Shown here in pieces: positions 45,561 to 55,835 of a stretch of DNA of 64,000 nucleotides; the stretch's first letter is position 1, and every line of letters begins with the position of its first letter. The position numbers and the translations under genes were made by a program. Below the pieces are notes generated by a model. The model was not told the origin of the DNA, ran no database searches, and was given only the letters and a program-made list of their open reading frames with translations. This stretch comes from Rhodamnia argentea (taxonomy: Eukaryota > Streptophyta > Magnoliopsida > Myrtales > Myrtaceae). The stretch spans positions 22,182,283 through 22,246,282 of the forward strand of contig NC_063156.1 of assembly GCF_020921035.1 (NCBI RefSeq). Reading direction: 5' to 3'.

Positions 45561-48512
45561 TTCGCTCATGCTCCTCCCGAATCCTTGCTTGGTAAAATAT
45601 TCATCGATCCCGCTATACCATGCTCGTGGTGCTTGCTTTAACCCGTAGAGGGCCTTTTTGAGTTTCAAAACTTTTTCTTCTTGGTCTTTAACGACAAAGC
45701 CTTGTGGTTGCTCCACATAAATCTCTTCTTGAAGATATCCATTTAGGAATGCTGATTTCACATCTAATTGATGGATCTTCCATTCTTTTTGTGCTGCTAG
45801 TGCGATAAGAGCACGAATAGTATCAAGACGAGCAACGGGAGCGAAAGTTTCAGTATAGTCGATACCTGGTTGTTGCAAAAATCCTTTCGCCACGAGCCTT
45901 GCCTTATGCTTCGGGATTGATCCATCCGCATTGAGCTTCGTCTTGTAGACCCACTTGACGCCAATGATTTCTTTGTCTTCCGGGCGATCGACGAGCTCCC
46001 AAGTTTTGTTTTTCTCGATCATTTTGATCTCTTCCTCCATGGCTTTTATCCAAACTTCTTCTTTGGATGCCTCTTCATAGTTTTCTGGTTCTAAGGCAGC
46101 AAAGTTACATGTGTCATAGATTTTTCTAAGGGTTTTTACCCTTAGTATTGGAGACTCTGGAGTAGATTCTCCTTCATTTGCTCTCGGAGAGGATGGGGGT
46201 GTTACGCCATGAGTAGTGGAGTCTGATGCTTCACCTTCTTCTTGTGCTATTGATTCCTCACGAACAGGTGGTATGTCGGGCGGGGTGACATACTTCTTTT
46301 CGATCTTCTCAATCTCCCAATTCCAAGCAGCATTCTCGTCAAACTTGACGTCTCGGCTTACCATGAGTTTCTTAGTTCTTAGGTTGTAGACGCGATACCC
46401 TTTTGATTGGTCACTGTAGCCGAGGAATATTCCCTTTTCGGTCTTTTCATCTAGCTTGCTCCTTTTTTGAGCAGGGATGTGGACGTAGCATATGCAGCCA
46501 AACACTTTAAGATGTTTTGCTGAAGGCTTCCGTCCGCTCCATGCTTCAACTGGAGTTTTGTTTTGAACAGCTCTAGTTGGACATCTATTTAAGATGTATA
46601 CCGCAGTATAGACTGCTTCTGCCCGAAACGAGTTTGGAAGGCCTTTTTCCTTTAACATAGACCTTGCCATCTCCATGACAGTTCTATTCTTTCTTTCTAC
46701 TACTCCATTTTGCTCCGGTGCATAGCCAACAGTTAGTTGACGATGAACTCCTTCATCTTCACAGAACTTGTTGAACTCCCTTGAGTTATATTCCGTGCCT
46801 CTGTCGCTCCTTAGGACTTTGATCTTGCGGCTACTTTGATTTTCGACGTGGTTCTTGAATTTCCTAAAGATAGAGAAAACCTCGGATCTTTCTCGAAGAA
46901 AATAGACCCACGTCATTCTTGTATAGTCGTCAATGAATAGGATAAAATATTTATTTTGACTGGCTGTAGGAGTTCTCATTGGACCACAAACGTCCGTATG
47001 GACTAGTTCCAATGGCTTTTTAGCTCTCCATACGCCTCTAGATGAAAATGACTGTCTTTGTTGTTTTCCAAGAAGACAGCCTTCACAAACATCTGAAATT
47101 TCCGATATTGCTGGAAAATCTCTCATCATATTTTTCTGATGGAGAATTTTCAACCCAGCAAAGTTGAAGTGGCCAAATCTTCGATGCCATAGCCATGATT
47201 CATCAAGTTGAGCTTTCATGGCCATATCTCTAACATAGTTCCATCGAATAGGAAAATTTCTATTTTCCATCTTAACAGAGGCAATAATATTTTTATATTT
47301 GTCGTAGATAACGCAGGCATCTCCATTAAAGTATAGAGAATACCCACATTGTATCATTTGGCCCACGCTAAGCAAATTTTGTGCAAGACTAGGCACCAGA
47401 TATACATCATGAATATATTTTGGGCCTTTATTAGTTTCAACGGCGATAGTGCCTTTTCCTTTCGCATCAACTAATACGCCGTTGCCCAATTTTATTTGGT
47501 TTTTCACTAATGTATCAATATCGGTGAATATAGATTTATCTCCCGTCATATGATTGCTACACCCACTATCAATATACCACGTATCATTTTTCTTGTCATT
47601 TGTCGCTTGGCCAGCATAAAATGTGTTGTCTTTTCTTTCCTTTTCTTCAGCATAGTTAGCACGAGAATTTATTTTCAAGCGACAAACTTTTTCTACGTGG
47701 CCATATCTTTTACAGAATCGGCATTGTGGTTTATTTTTAAACCAACAATCTTTCTCCAAATGATTATTTTTCTTGCAAATACCACATGGTGGATATTTCT
47801 CCTTTTGTGAAATTTCTCCCCCTCTTTTATTTTTCCACGAGCTTTTTCCACCATTTTTAAATTGATGAGACCGTATATTTATTTTGGATTGAAAGGCACT
47901 TTCAACTGAATCTTCATCTTGTGCCATCAGTCTTTTCTCATGTGCCTCTAGAGAGCCAATCAATTCACTTATTGAAAGGGTCGACAAGTCCTTAGTTGCT
48001 TCTATCGTCGTGACAATCGGATTGTATTTTTGGGTAAGTGAAACTAATATTTTCTCTACGACCCTCCGATCAGTAATTCCATCTCCATAAGCTCTCATTT
48101 GATTAACTAGTTCCTTTAGTTTTCCACAGTATTCTTGAACGGTCTCATTTACTTTCATTTTAGAATTCTCAAAATTTCTCCTTAGAGTCTGAAGCCGAAT
48201 AGTGCGTACCTTATCTGATCCTTGATATTCTTCTCGTAGTATCTCCCAAGCTTTCTTTGCCGTATTTGCTCCAATTATTCTTGGAAAAACTGTTTCCGAG
48301 AGCGCTTGTTGGATAACGCATAACGCCCTTGCATCCTTTTGTAGTTGATCCTTCGGAATTGTTGCACCTTCTTGCGGAACCTCGTAGCCTTTCTCCACGA
48401 TGTCCCATAAATCTTGGGCCATTAGAAACGTAGTCATTTTGATGCTCCAGTAGTCGTAGTTGTTCCCATCAAAAATGGGAATTGGAAATGAGGATGACGC
48501 AACGTTGGCCAT
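45513..48512 (-). CDS. Copia gag-protease-integrase-partial RT, 999 aa
   Basis: One uninterrupted frame encodes gag (residues 1-240, with NYDYWSIKM), two CCHC zinc knuckles (243-256 and 264-277), protease (YIDSGCSNHMTG, about 313-324), integrase with a zinc-binding HRRFGH...CEGC region and catalytic HTDVCG, SDRGTEYNS and GVVERKN segments, then RT from WVYKTKLNADG through QLDVKSAFLNG and LKQAPRAWY. It ends abnormally after LYIKTQGSKSDSL. Comparison with the related element at 31-36 kb places the loss at roughly 130-150 codons, including YVDD. The product could build particles and perhaps integrate, but could not reverse transcribe. Confidence 0.92.
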   Translation of the reverse strand: MANVASSSFPIPIFDGNNYDYWSIKMTTFLMAQDLWDIVEKGYEVPQEGATIPKDQLQKDARALCVIQQALSETVFPRIIGANTAKKAWEILREEYQGSDKVRTIRLQTLRRNFENSKMKVNETVQEYCGKLKELVNQMRAYGDGITDRRVVEKILVSLTQKYNPIVTTIEATKDLSTLSISELIGSLEAHEKRLMAQDEDSVESAFQSKINIRSHQFKNGGKSSWKNKRGGEISQKEKYPPCGICKKNNHLEKDCWFKNKPQCRFCKRYGHVEKVCRLKINSRANYAEEKERKDNTFYAGQATNDKKNDTWYIDSGCSNHMTGDKSIFTDIDTLVKNQIKLGNGVLVDAKGKGTIAVETNKGPKYIHDVYLVPSLAQNLLSVGQMIQCGYSLYFNGDACVIYDKYKNIIASVKMENRNFPIRWNYVRDMAMKAQLDESWLWHRRFGHFNFAGLKILHQKNMMRDFPAISEISDVCEGCLLGKQQRQSFSSRGVWRAKKPLELVHTDVCGPMRTPTASQNKYFILFIDDYTRMTWVYFLRERSEVFSIFRKFKNHVENQSSRKIKVLRSDRGTEYNSREFNKFCEDEGVHRQLTVGYAPEQNGVVERKNRTVMEMARSMLKEKGLPNSFRAEAVYTAVYILNRCPTRAVQNKTPVEAWSGRKPSAKHLKVFGCICYVHIPAQKRSKLDEKTEKGIFLGYSDQSKGYRVYNLRTKKLMVSRDVKFDENAAWNWEIEKIEKKYVTPPDIPPVREESIAQEEGEASDSTTHGVTPPSSPRANEGESTPESPILRVKTLRKIYDTCNFAALEPENYEEASKEEVWIKAMEEEIKMIEKNKTWELVDRPEDKEIIGVKWVYKTKLNADGSIPKHKARLVAKGFLQQPGIDYTETFAPVARLDTIRALIALAAQKEWKIHQLDVKSAFLNGYLQEEIYVEQPQGFVVKDQEEKVLKLKKALYGLKQAPRAWYSGIDEYFTKQGFGRSMSEPTLYIKTQGSKSDSL

Positions 48513-48566
48513 GGGGTGATTTTAGATGAGGGTGATTAGGACAAACGTCCAAAACCAACCGAACGT

Positions 48567-48579
48567 GGCTCTGATACCA
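48567..48579 (-). other. Primer-binding site (initiator tRNA-Met)
   Basis: The minus strand reads TGGTATCAGAGCC, the standard copia primer-binding sequence, one base from the LTR. Confidence 0.93.
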
Positions 48580-48580
48580 C

Positions 48581-48980
48581 TGTTAATTTTTGGGGAAGCG
48601 TGAATTGATATTTGGTGAGGGTGTATTGTTTTGGCTATTTACGGCAAGGAGGGAAGATCAGTAGACAAGGAAACAACTTTTATTGAGTGGAAAATGATTA
48701 CAAGACTTTTGGGTGTTTGACCAGTTCTTTTCACTTTTTCTTCTCTCTACTTACAAGAGCACTAACAAGCCTATTTATAGGCAAATTCCACCGACATTAC
48801 AATCAACATATGGTGAATACATGGCCCACGTGTCTTTATTGCTAACCATGTACACTTTGACTTGTCAATCAAGATTTTTTTACACACTCTAGACTATTCT
48901 ATACTACTCCTCTGCCGTATGAGGACTATATATTTTAGGATTTTTCTGGAATTTTCTGGTAAATGGATCAATTCTTAACA
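48581..48980 (-). repeat. 5' LTR of young copia
   Basis: TGTTAATTTTTGG to TTCTTAACA, 400 bp. ATCAC follows at 48981. Confidence 0.95.
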
Positions 48981-48985
48981 ATCAC

Positions 48986-49870
48986 GTTTTCAACGTCAGA
49001 TAAGTTTTTTTGTTTGGTAAGGAAAGTCAGATAAGTTTGTGCATTCTGAAACAACTTAACGAATCCGTAGAAGTCCTTGGAACGAAAAGTCACAAATCTT
49101 TTCAATGCGGGGCTAAAAACAAACTTTTCATTTCAAACATAAACGTTACAAGTTTTGATGCAGCAATACAATATTTTTAACTCTAAACGGGAGATTGTGC
49201 AAAGCAAAAAAGGATGCGGTGCCTATCATTTCGCAAGCGCATGAGCAGCTCCATTGTTGGTTCTATGGGTCCAAGCCAATCTCCAACCTGGATTGTGTCG
49301 AAGAAGGAAGCAAGAATCTATGACGAAAGGCTGAATGCTCCAAGGGCGAAAACCGTTCTGTTAGATGATATCGATTAAGATCATGCAATCCCTTTTAGAA
49401 AAATCGCTTTTCAGATCGCGAGGCACTGAGTATAATTGTAGGCGAGAAAGGGGAGCTGCTGCCTTCACTTCCATCGGCCACAGAGATGGGAAATGGGTGA
49501 ATCGAGTTGGGTTAGGTGAGTCATAAATGGGTTCAATCTAATTTCACCCATTTAACTCATATTGACCGATTTATTTTCTAAACAACTTCAACAACCCATA
49601 CCCAACTCACGCACGTAACTCTCATTTTCTAATTATACCAGTCAAGTATTCAAAATACTCGTGTACTTTACTTTAGTATGACCGGTTATTCTAATCATTT
49701 CAATTCGGGTCGAGTTTTAGTCGATATGCTCAAACTCGAGGCAGATTTGACAATTATGTTGGCTGCTTTGGTTCCCTACCGATGCCGACTGCACTAAGCT
49801 TCAGAAGTTTTGTTCATTTTATTTCCCGCAACGGGATTGAACTTACCTTTCCCCACAACTCGATAATCAG
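48986..49870. other. Intergenic, no gene seen
   Basis: No exon-1 homology to P450 is visible here, though exon 2 of the pseudogene begins at 49871. No recognisable element ends. Confidence 0.3.
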
Positions 49871-51155
49871 GTATGGCGACGGGGAAGGAATGCACAGGTC
49901 TCGCCTCATCGGATTGCTTTCCATCATGCTCCCCATCTGTGAACAAAGTTTGTCTTCTGAGCTGACCTTACCTTCATCGTAGAATGGCCTAGTGGCGATC
50001 TTGTCGGCACAACTTCGATGGCAGTGGTCCATGGAAAGGCACACGCCCAGATCAGAAACTTCCTCTCAAGTGCAATCAACCGGCCGGATGCTCTTCGCCA
50101 AACAGGTGCTTTGTTACAACCGCAGTCAGCGGCTAGTGGCTGCCCCTCAGTCGTGGGCCGAAAAAGGCCAGATCCCTTTCCGGGAAACTAAGAGGGTATA
50201 GTCCGTTACATGGGCTGTTCAATATTCCCATGATTTGGATATTAGCCAGAACTAGAAGGGGCAGTTCATTATGAGTGAGAATAGAACGTGTCGAAGATGA
50301 AGTATAGTATTGCTAACAAGGGTCACCCTATTGTTCCTTGGAAGGATGAGATGAGCCTTCAGATATATTCAGCTAAAAGATTCGAAAATTTCTGAAGCTG
50401 ACAATGAATTACAAACATTAAGGTGGTGGAGGAATACAAAAGGATGGCCAATAGCAGCTTTCATGTTCAGATTAGTAATGAAGGAAGTCGATTACGAGGT
50501 ACGGAGCTATAATTTGTTGTAGATGGTTGTCTCTGATGCCATTTTTAACCGGTGAATTGGAAGGGAATCATATTTCATCCGACGATTTCGTTACCCGGAA
50601 GGTGATTACGTGCATTGGATTTACAGTAACAAATTCCGGAATTTCTGCAGGTTATAAGGATGCCTAAGGGGCCGAAAGGTCATCCTTTGGATTAGATACC
50701 TTCATACGAACCCAGTCGGCACCCGATGTGCTTCAATCCAGACTGATGGAACGTAAGCCTTGACACCCGACTTGCCTATGGACAGAGAGTTCTGTCTTCC
50801 TTTCCCCTCGTTTTCTTTCGGGCAAATTTATGTAGTCGTCACAGTCTTCAGGAATCTGTGGGGCCAGGGGGCGGGGGTCAAACCAAGCATTTGGCAGGGG
50901 ATCGAGAATCTGTGCGAGAGACATGCTGCTGAGAATTCAACTGGAGATTTTGCTGCATCATTTATCAGTATGATACAAGTCAGAGAAAAGTGAAGAACTT
51001 GCCGACTTTCGGACAAATTCCAATTTCATTACAGCATAAATTGACGTACATGTTTGTCAATTGAATGGACAATTGCTCAACTCAGATGCAGGTTTCGTCC
51101 ATCTTCTGCACCCAGCTCCGATTGATGAAGTTGAAGTTGGTATCGGCAATCCATG
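49871..51155 (+). pseudogene. P450 pseudogene lacking exons 1, 3 and 4
   Basis: Segments aligning with the intact gene are exon 2 (49871-50195, still bounded by AG and GT but with internal shifts and a stop), exon 5 (about 50238-50312), exon 6 (about 50422-50500), exon 7 (about 50651-50752), exon 8 (about 50851-50979) and exon 9 (about 51065-51155). Exons 3 and 4, including the I-helix oxygen-binding motif, are absent, and no exon 1 is visible upstream. The heme loop reads FGRGSRICAR-like, with the Pro-Gly after Cys lost. It cannot encode an active enzyme. Confidence 0.85.
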
Positions 51156-51323
51156 AGGACTAATACTAGTTGAAAACTGCACAAGGCCGGAATAATTGAG
51201 TAGTGTTAGTCTCATCATCTGTATGCTTTATCTTATTTGTTTCAACCAAAATATTAGGGAGGACAATGAATTTGGAAATCTAACTTTCAATTGAAAATGC
51301 TACAATCTTGTGACATGTACCGT

Positions 51324-51640
51324 CACACGAACTCAAATGTAAATTGCGATTAAGCCGATATACTGTAACCCTTAGGTTGGAGTGAAAGAGGACGAGCAAC
51401 ACAAAGAAAGCCTCCAAGACGAATACACTTGTCAACTGCTGAGCATGGGCCAAAACAAAAAATAAGATGTATCAACTACATGAAGTCACATTGGAGTGCA
51501 TCAATTTGGGATTCTATCGCGTCATTCGATCCCACTTATATAGAACCAAGAAATCTAATTGACGGATACTGCAAAAATCTTTGGATCATAGTAATAACAC
51601 AACTACTGAACTGTGCGATACCTACACTTGTTTAGCACCT
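51324..51640. repeat. P450-module tail, copy B
   Basis: It matches 38812-39250 but without the microsatellite insertion. It starts about 170 bp beyond the pseudogene end, supporting a shared duplicated unit of P450 plus tail. Confidence 0.7.
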
Positions 51641-51814
51641 TAAGGGTTATTCAAACTTTGAATTCGATATTGACGATAGAGCTTAATATTTAAATGAAGA
51701 TTAGTTCACTTGCTCTTAGTTTTTCATTTTATAGCAAGCAAACTTAACTATAATTATTCACTTCATATTTGAATGCTTCCAGACAGAGGAGGACCAAGGC
51801 TGACCACTCAGGGT

Positions 51815-52620
51815 TGTGAATGACTCTCCTCTGCATCTCCAGGCCAAGGTTTCTGATGTTATTCAGGTTATGAACTGGTTTTGGCCTCCTCCTCGAGCAG
51901 AGAATCTGGTGCAGATTTAAACTGGTCTTTGTGTTTCTATCCAGCCTAATTTCTCTGTCCCTGACACTGTCATCTGGAAGTAAACTCCATCTGAGAAGTA
52001 TACTATACTGTTGGAAGTGCTTGGAATGCTTTGAGATCTAAAGGGCTTAAAGTGTCCATACATTCCTCGACACTGTTTCATTGCTGGTTGGCAATAAATA
52101 ACAGGTTATCCACTAACGATAGGTTACTCAAGTGGAATATGCATATGTCACCTACTTGTTGTCTCAGTAACTTAGCTATTGAAGACAGGAATCATTTATG
52201 TTTTTAGCTGCCCTGTATCACCTCAGGTCTGGTCTGTTGTGCGGCATGTTCATCAGATTTCGAGAGTTCCTAGTGACTGGGATAGTGAGATTGCCTGGAC
52301 CGTCGGTTCTTTTAAAGGAAAATCTCTTCCTCAGTTTCGTTCAAAACTTTCTTGGGCTGCTTTCCCTTTACTTCATCTGGAGAGCTAGGAATTGTTGTTT
52401 ACATGACTCTTCGCGTGATGTCAGTGTTGGTGTGATTCTTTCGAAGATCGAAAAGGCGGTGAAGGGTCATTTGTTTGAATGCTCTGCTATTGGAAGTGAA
52501 CTTTTCTTTGATGTGTGTAAGTCTCTTTGTAGAAACTGGAGCCTCGGCGTTGTGCAGTGCATGACCTTGTAGGGAATCTTGATGTTGTGTAAGGCTTTTG
52601 GTTCGTTTCTTTCGGTCCAA
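51815..52620 (+). mobile_element. LINE C-terminal remnant, best copy
   Basis: The plus strand retains a nearly readable zf-RVT region and tail: VIWK near 51970, SAWNALRSKGL (about 52015-52050), the zinc-binding-like HCFIAWLAINN (about 52075-52100), then open stretches over 52179-52572 containing SCPVSPQVWSVVRHVHQI, FIWRARNCCLHDSS and the end near 52570. A frame change occurs near 52380. It was part of an ordinary plant LINE whose RT core is absent. Confidence 0.75.
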
Positions 52621-52829
52621 TTCCCTTACAAAGCATTAGCTTTTATTGGAATTCCTTTTTGACCTGAGCTTATGTTAACCCCTAAAAAACCACAAACTTT
52701 CACTCGGTATCCAAATCTGACCTCCTTTAGCTTTCTATCCACTACCGCGTCATTGATGATGTGAAAATTCCACGTGTATATCTCTCTCCACATGTCATTG
52801 ATGATGTGAAAGTTCTGTCACATTTTATG

Positions 52830-54175
52830 GATTAACTCAATTGAGGAATTATCTGCTTTGTTCCATCCTATATAGAGCCTCATAGTTTTGTCCTTTGACG
52901 TATATGGAGGCACTTTCGCAAGAAGTTACCCATCTTGGTAGTACTCTATCTAAGCACGTTTAGCTTCGGAATTCCAAAGCAAAGGTTGCCATTATGTTAA
53001 AAGGCGTCTCCGTGAGTTCATTCTAATTTTCACACAAACACAAACACAAACACACACATATATCTCAGGCACGCTCTCTCCTGTTCGGAGTACAATTCAT
53101 TTCATTCCTGCCCCTTTGCCACGCTAGAAGCCTATCAGATTTCGCTCCTTATCTGAGTCCCTGGCCTAGTAACCACTCCTCGCTCTCGTCGAACCGTGTC
53201 GTTACGGGCCCACTAGGTTTCTCGTGGTTCATCCTCAAACCATACACATATTGGAGGGGGTCCCGCTATGATACCATATTATGAAAAATGATTTCTTAAA
53301 AAATATTTTCCTTTATTATGTAGTTTTCCCTCAAACAAAAACAAATGCACTTTAGATTGCAATTGAAATCTGAAGGCTCCCCCAACTTACATTCTATATA
53401 GCTCCAGAAACATATGTCCTCTGGTGTACATGTGGGCACCTTCCCAAAAGGGCTTCCTCCCGAGCACGCTTAACTTTGGAGTCTCAAAGTTCAACATTGC
53501 CATTATGTCAAAAGACGCCTCTATGAATTAATTTCAATTTTCACATATATATTCCAGAATCGCTCTTCCCCTATTCGATACATAGTTCCGTTCATTTATG
53601 CTCTCTTCGCCATTTTATAGACCTATCGGGAGCCGCTCCTTGTCTAGGTCATCTAGCGCATGTCCCCGCCTTCATCGGACCAGGTCATTATAGGCTCACC
53701 AACTTCCGCTTGGTTCGTCCCCGAACCACACACATACTGAAGGGGTCCTACTCTTATACCATATTGTGAAATATTGAATTAACTCACTTAAATATTGTTC
53801 GCTTTGACTTGTGCCACACAAACCTCATGGTTTTATCCTTTGGCACACAGATGGGCACCTTTCCAAAAGGCCATCCATCCTGGGAGTGCTCCCTCCTAAG
53901 CATGCTTATCGTTGGAGTTCCAAAGCTAAGCATTTCCTCTACTTTAAAAGCCGCCTTCATGAGTTAATTCTAGTTCGCGCGCGCGCGAGCGCCCACACAC
54001 ACACACACATTCCGAAATCGCTTTCCCCCGGTTCGATTCACGGTTCGGTTCATTCCCGCCCCATTCGCCATCCTAAAAGTCTACCAGGAGCCGCTCCTTA
54101 TTCAGGCCCTCTAGCCCCAACGACCAGTCATCGTCCTCATCTAACCAAATCGTTACAGTCTACGGCAAGTCAAGA
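52830..54175. repeat. Three diverged tandem copies of a 0.4-0.5 kb unit
   Basis: Units at about 52830-53290, 53291-53773 and 53774-54175 share ordered phrases: CTCATGGTTTT-like, GGCACCTT[TC]CCAAAAGG, AGCA[CT]GCTTA, GCCATTATGT, then a CA-rich stretch, and GGGGTCC...ATACCATATT[AG]TGAAA at unit ends. I see no protein. The ATACCAT-type unit end recalls a retroelement primer-binding junction, but that is weak evidence. Period and divergence suggest an old tandem duplication. Confidence 0.65.
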
Positions 54176-55835
54176 CTCGCTAGGAAGAACATTGTACAGG
54201 TGATAAATCTCTTCTTTCGTCAATTACTTGTCTCATCGTAGCAATATGTACTTAGAAAGAGCAAATACCATACAAGTGAGTGGAAACGCTCCCATTAGGT
54301 ATGTACTCTTAAACAAGAAAGAAGTTGTATGCGGTGGCTCCGGCAATAGCCAACGCAGAAGAAGAAGCAAGTTCTCCCTTTTCCACAAATTCTACTAAGA
54401 AAGTCTCTTTTGTCGACCACCGTAAGCAAGTACTTATTTTTTTTTCCTAGGCTAAGGCTCTTTGATTCTGGAGACTTTTTTGGAACCCTTGTTCTATCGG
54501 TTTGCCGGTTGCCACCAAGACAAAGGCTACGTCGTTTGCAACCTCGGTGTATTTTGGATGCTTCTAAGCAAATTAGAAGAGCGCGGAATTGGACCTCCCT
54601 CGGATGGAGAAGAATGCCTAGAGAGAGTGTCCTATCCTTAGGTCCCCTTCCCGAGCTGAGGCCACCCTCGCGTCCGTCACGCCTCCCTTAACAAAGACAT
54701 CAGATTGCGACGTTGAATGGACAAGAGAAAACGTAGCTAATAGACAAACAGAGAAGAACAATACGAAATCAAACAGGCAGGCAGAGATCCACATGAAGAT
54801 TACAAGAGTGAACCCATCAAATGATTGAAAAGGGACATTCCTAAGTGAATCAATCAACTATAAGAACGAACCACCGAGAGCCACAATCTCTGTCACATGG
54901 ATGACAACTAGCCATTCATTACCAAACCAGACAGAGGCGACCCACAAGATCCAAACACAAATGGATAACAACCTTTGGAATTTTAAAATTTTCCTTCTGC
55001 AAAGAAAAGACAAGATCGTGCTCGGTTTATCCCTCCAATCAAATCTTCAAGCCACTCTTCTGGCCCTCATTCCATTGTTTTCAATCCATTTACAGCTAGT
55101 ACTCCCCAGCATTCTCTTCTCTTTCATTCAGCACTTCACGATCTCAAAGTAACTTCCATTGGCACCATTTGACATACACAGTCACATGTGAACGCGATTC
55201 GATTCACATAGACACTCACGAACATCATTCCACAAGCATATATCAAATTCTTTCCCATTTCAATCAGCTACGCACAGGAAATGCAGCAAGACACAAGCAT
55301 CGCAGTTCCAATTGGGTAGCCTTGGCCTAGTTTGAGCATCTCTCTCTTTCCTTCGTTACTAACGAAAAAGTCGGGGTCGCCAAGGAATGGCTAATACCAA
55401 ATCGTCAACCAATCAAAACAATCGAAGCAATCAAGTTGCAATAAACAAACAATCTCTAACCCATCCAATCCAACCAACAAACGAAGCGGCACATCATCAA
55501 CCCATAAAAATTGCCAGATTAGGCTCCATTTGTTTAGCCAAAAATGTGTAAGTACATAATTGCCTCTTAATTGCTGTACTTGATAAAGAAAAAGGAAAAT
55601 CTGCCAATGAAGATAGAAGCCGACCCAGCCAAAACACTTATATCGTTTTAAGTGGAGAGAGTGATGGGTCTTGTCTATTCAGCAAACGGAATCTCCATAG
55701 AATCAATCAAACCCAAAAGCAATTGTGTGACTATGTTTTGTTTTTACATCTGTTTGGTATAGATTAAGAAGAGTGAGCAAAGCTCTTGAGAAACTGAAAG
55801 TAAGTAGGATTTTTTATTTGAGGGAGGGTGCGCCA
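54176..55835 (+). promoter_or_regulatory. Upstream region of the third P450 copy
   Basis: No independent gene is recognised. From about 55660 the sequence matches the leader of the intact P450 (41340-41534). Open frames at 54410-54691 and 54901-55152 resemble no known family. Confidence 0.35.

Larger units (their letters stand above)
44554..48980 (-). mobile_element. Young Ty1/copia with RT-core deletion
   Basis: This 4.4-kb element is on the minus strand. Its LTRs of exactly 400 bp (44554-44953, 48581-48980) differ at only two positions that I found. The target duplication is ATCAC (44549-44553, 48981-48985). The primer-binding site is a perfect 13-base match to initiator tRNA-Met (48567-48579). 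The polypurine tract lies at 44954-44965. Gag, protease, integrase and the first half of RT form one long open frame, but the region with the YVDD catalytic site is missing and RNase H continues in another frame. It sits between the intact P450 and the next pseudogene. Confidence 0.95.

Noticed and set aside
47550..47810. Plus-strand open frame inside the young copia
   Set aside because: It is antisense to gag and protease, with no family resemblance.
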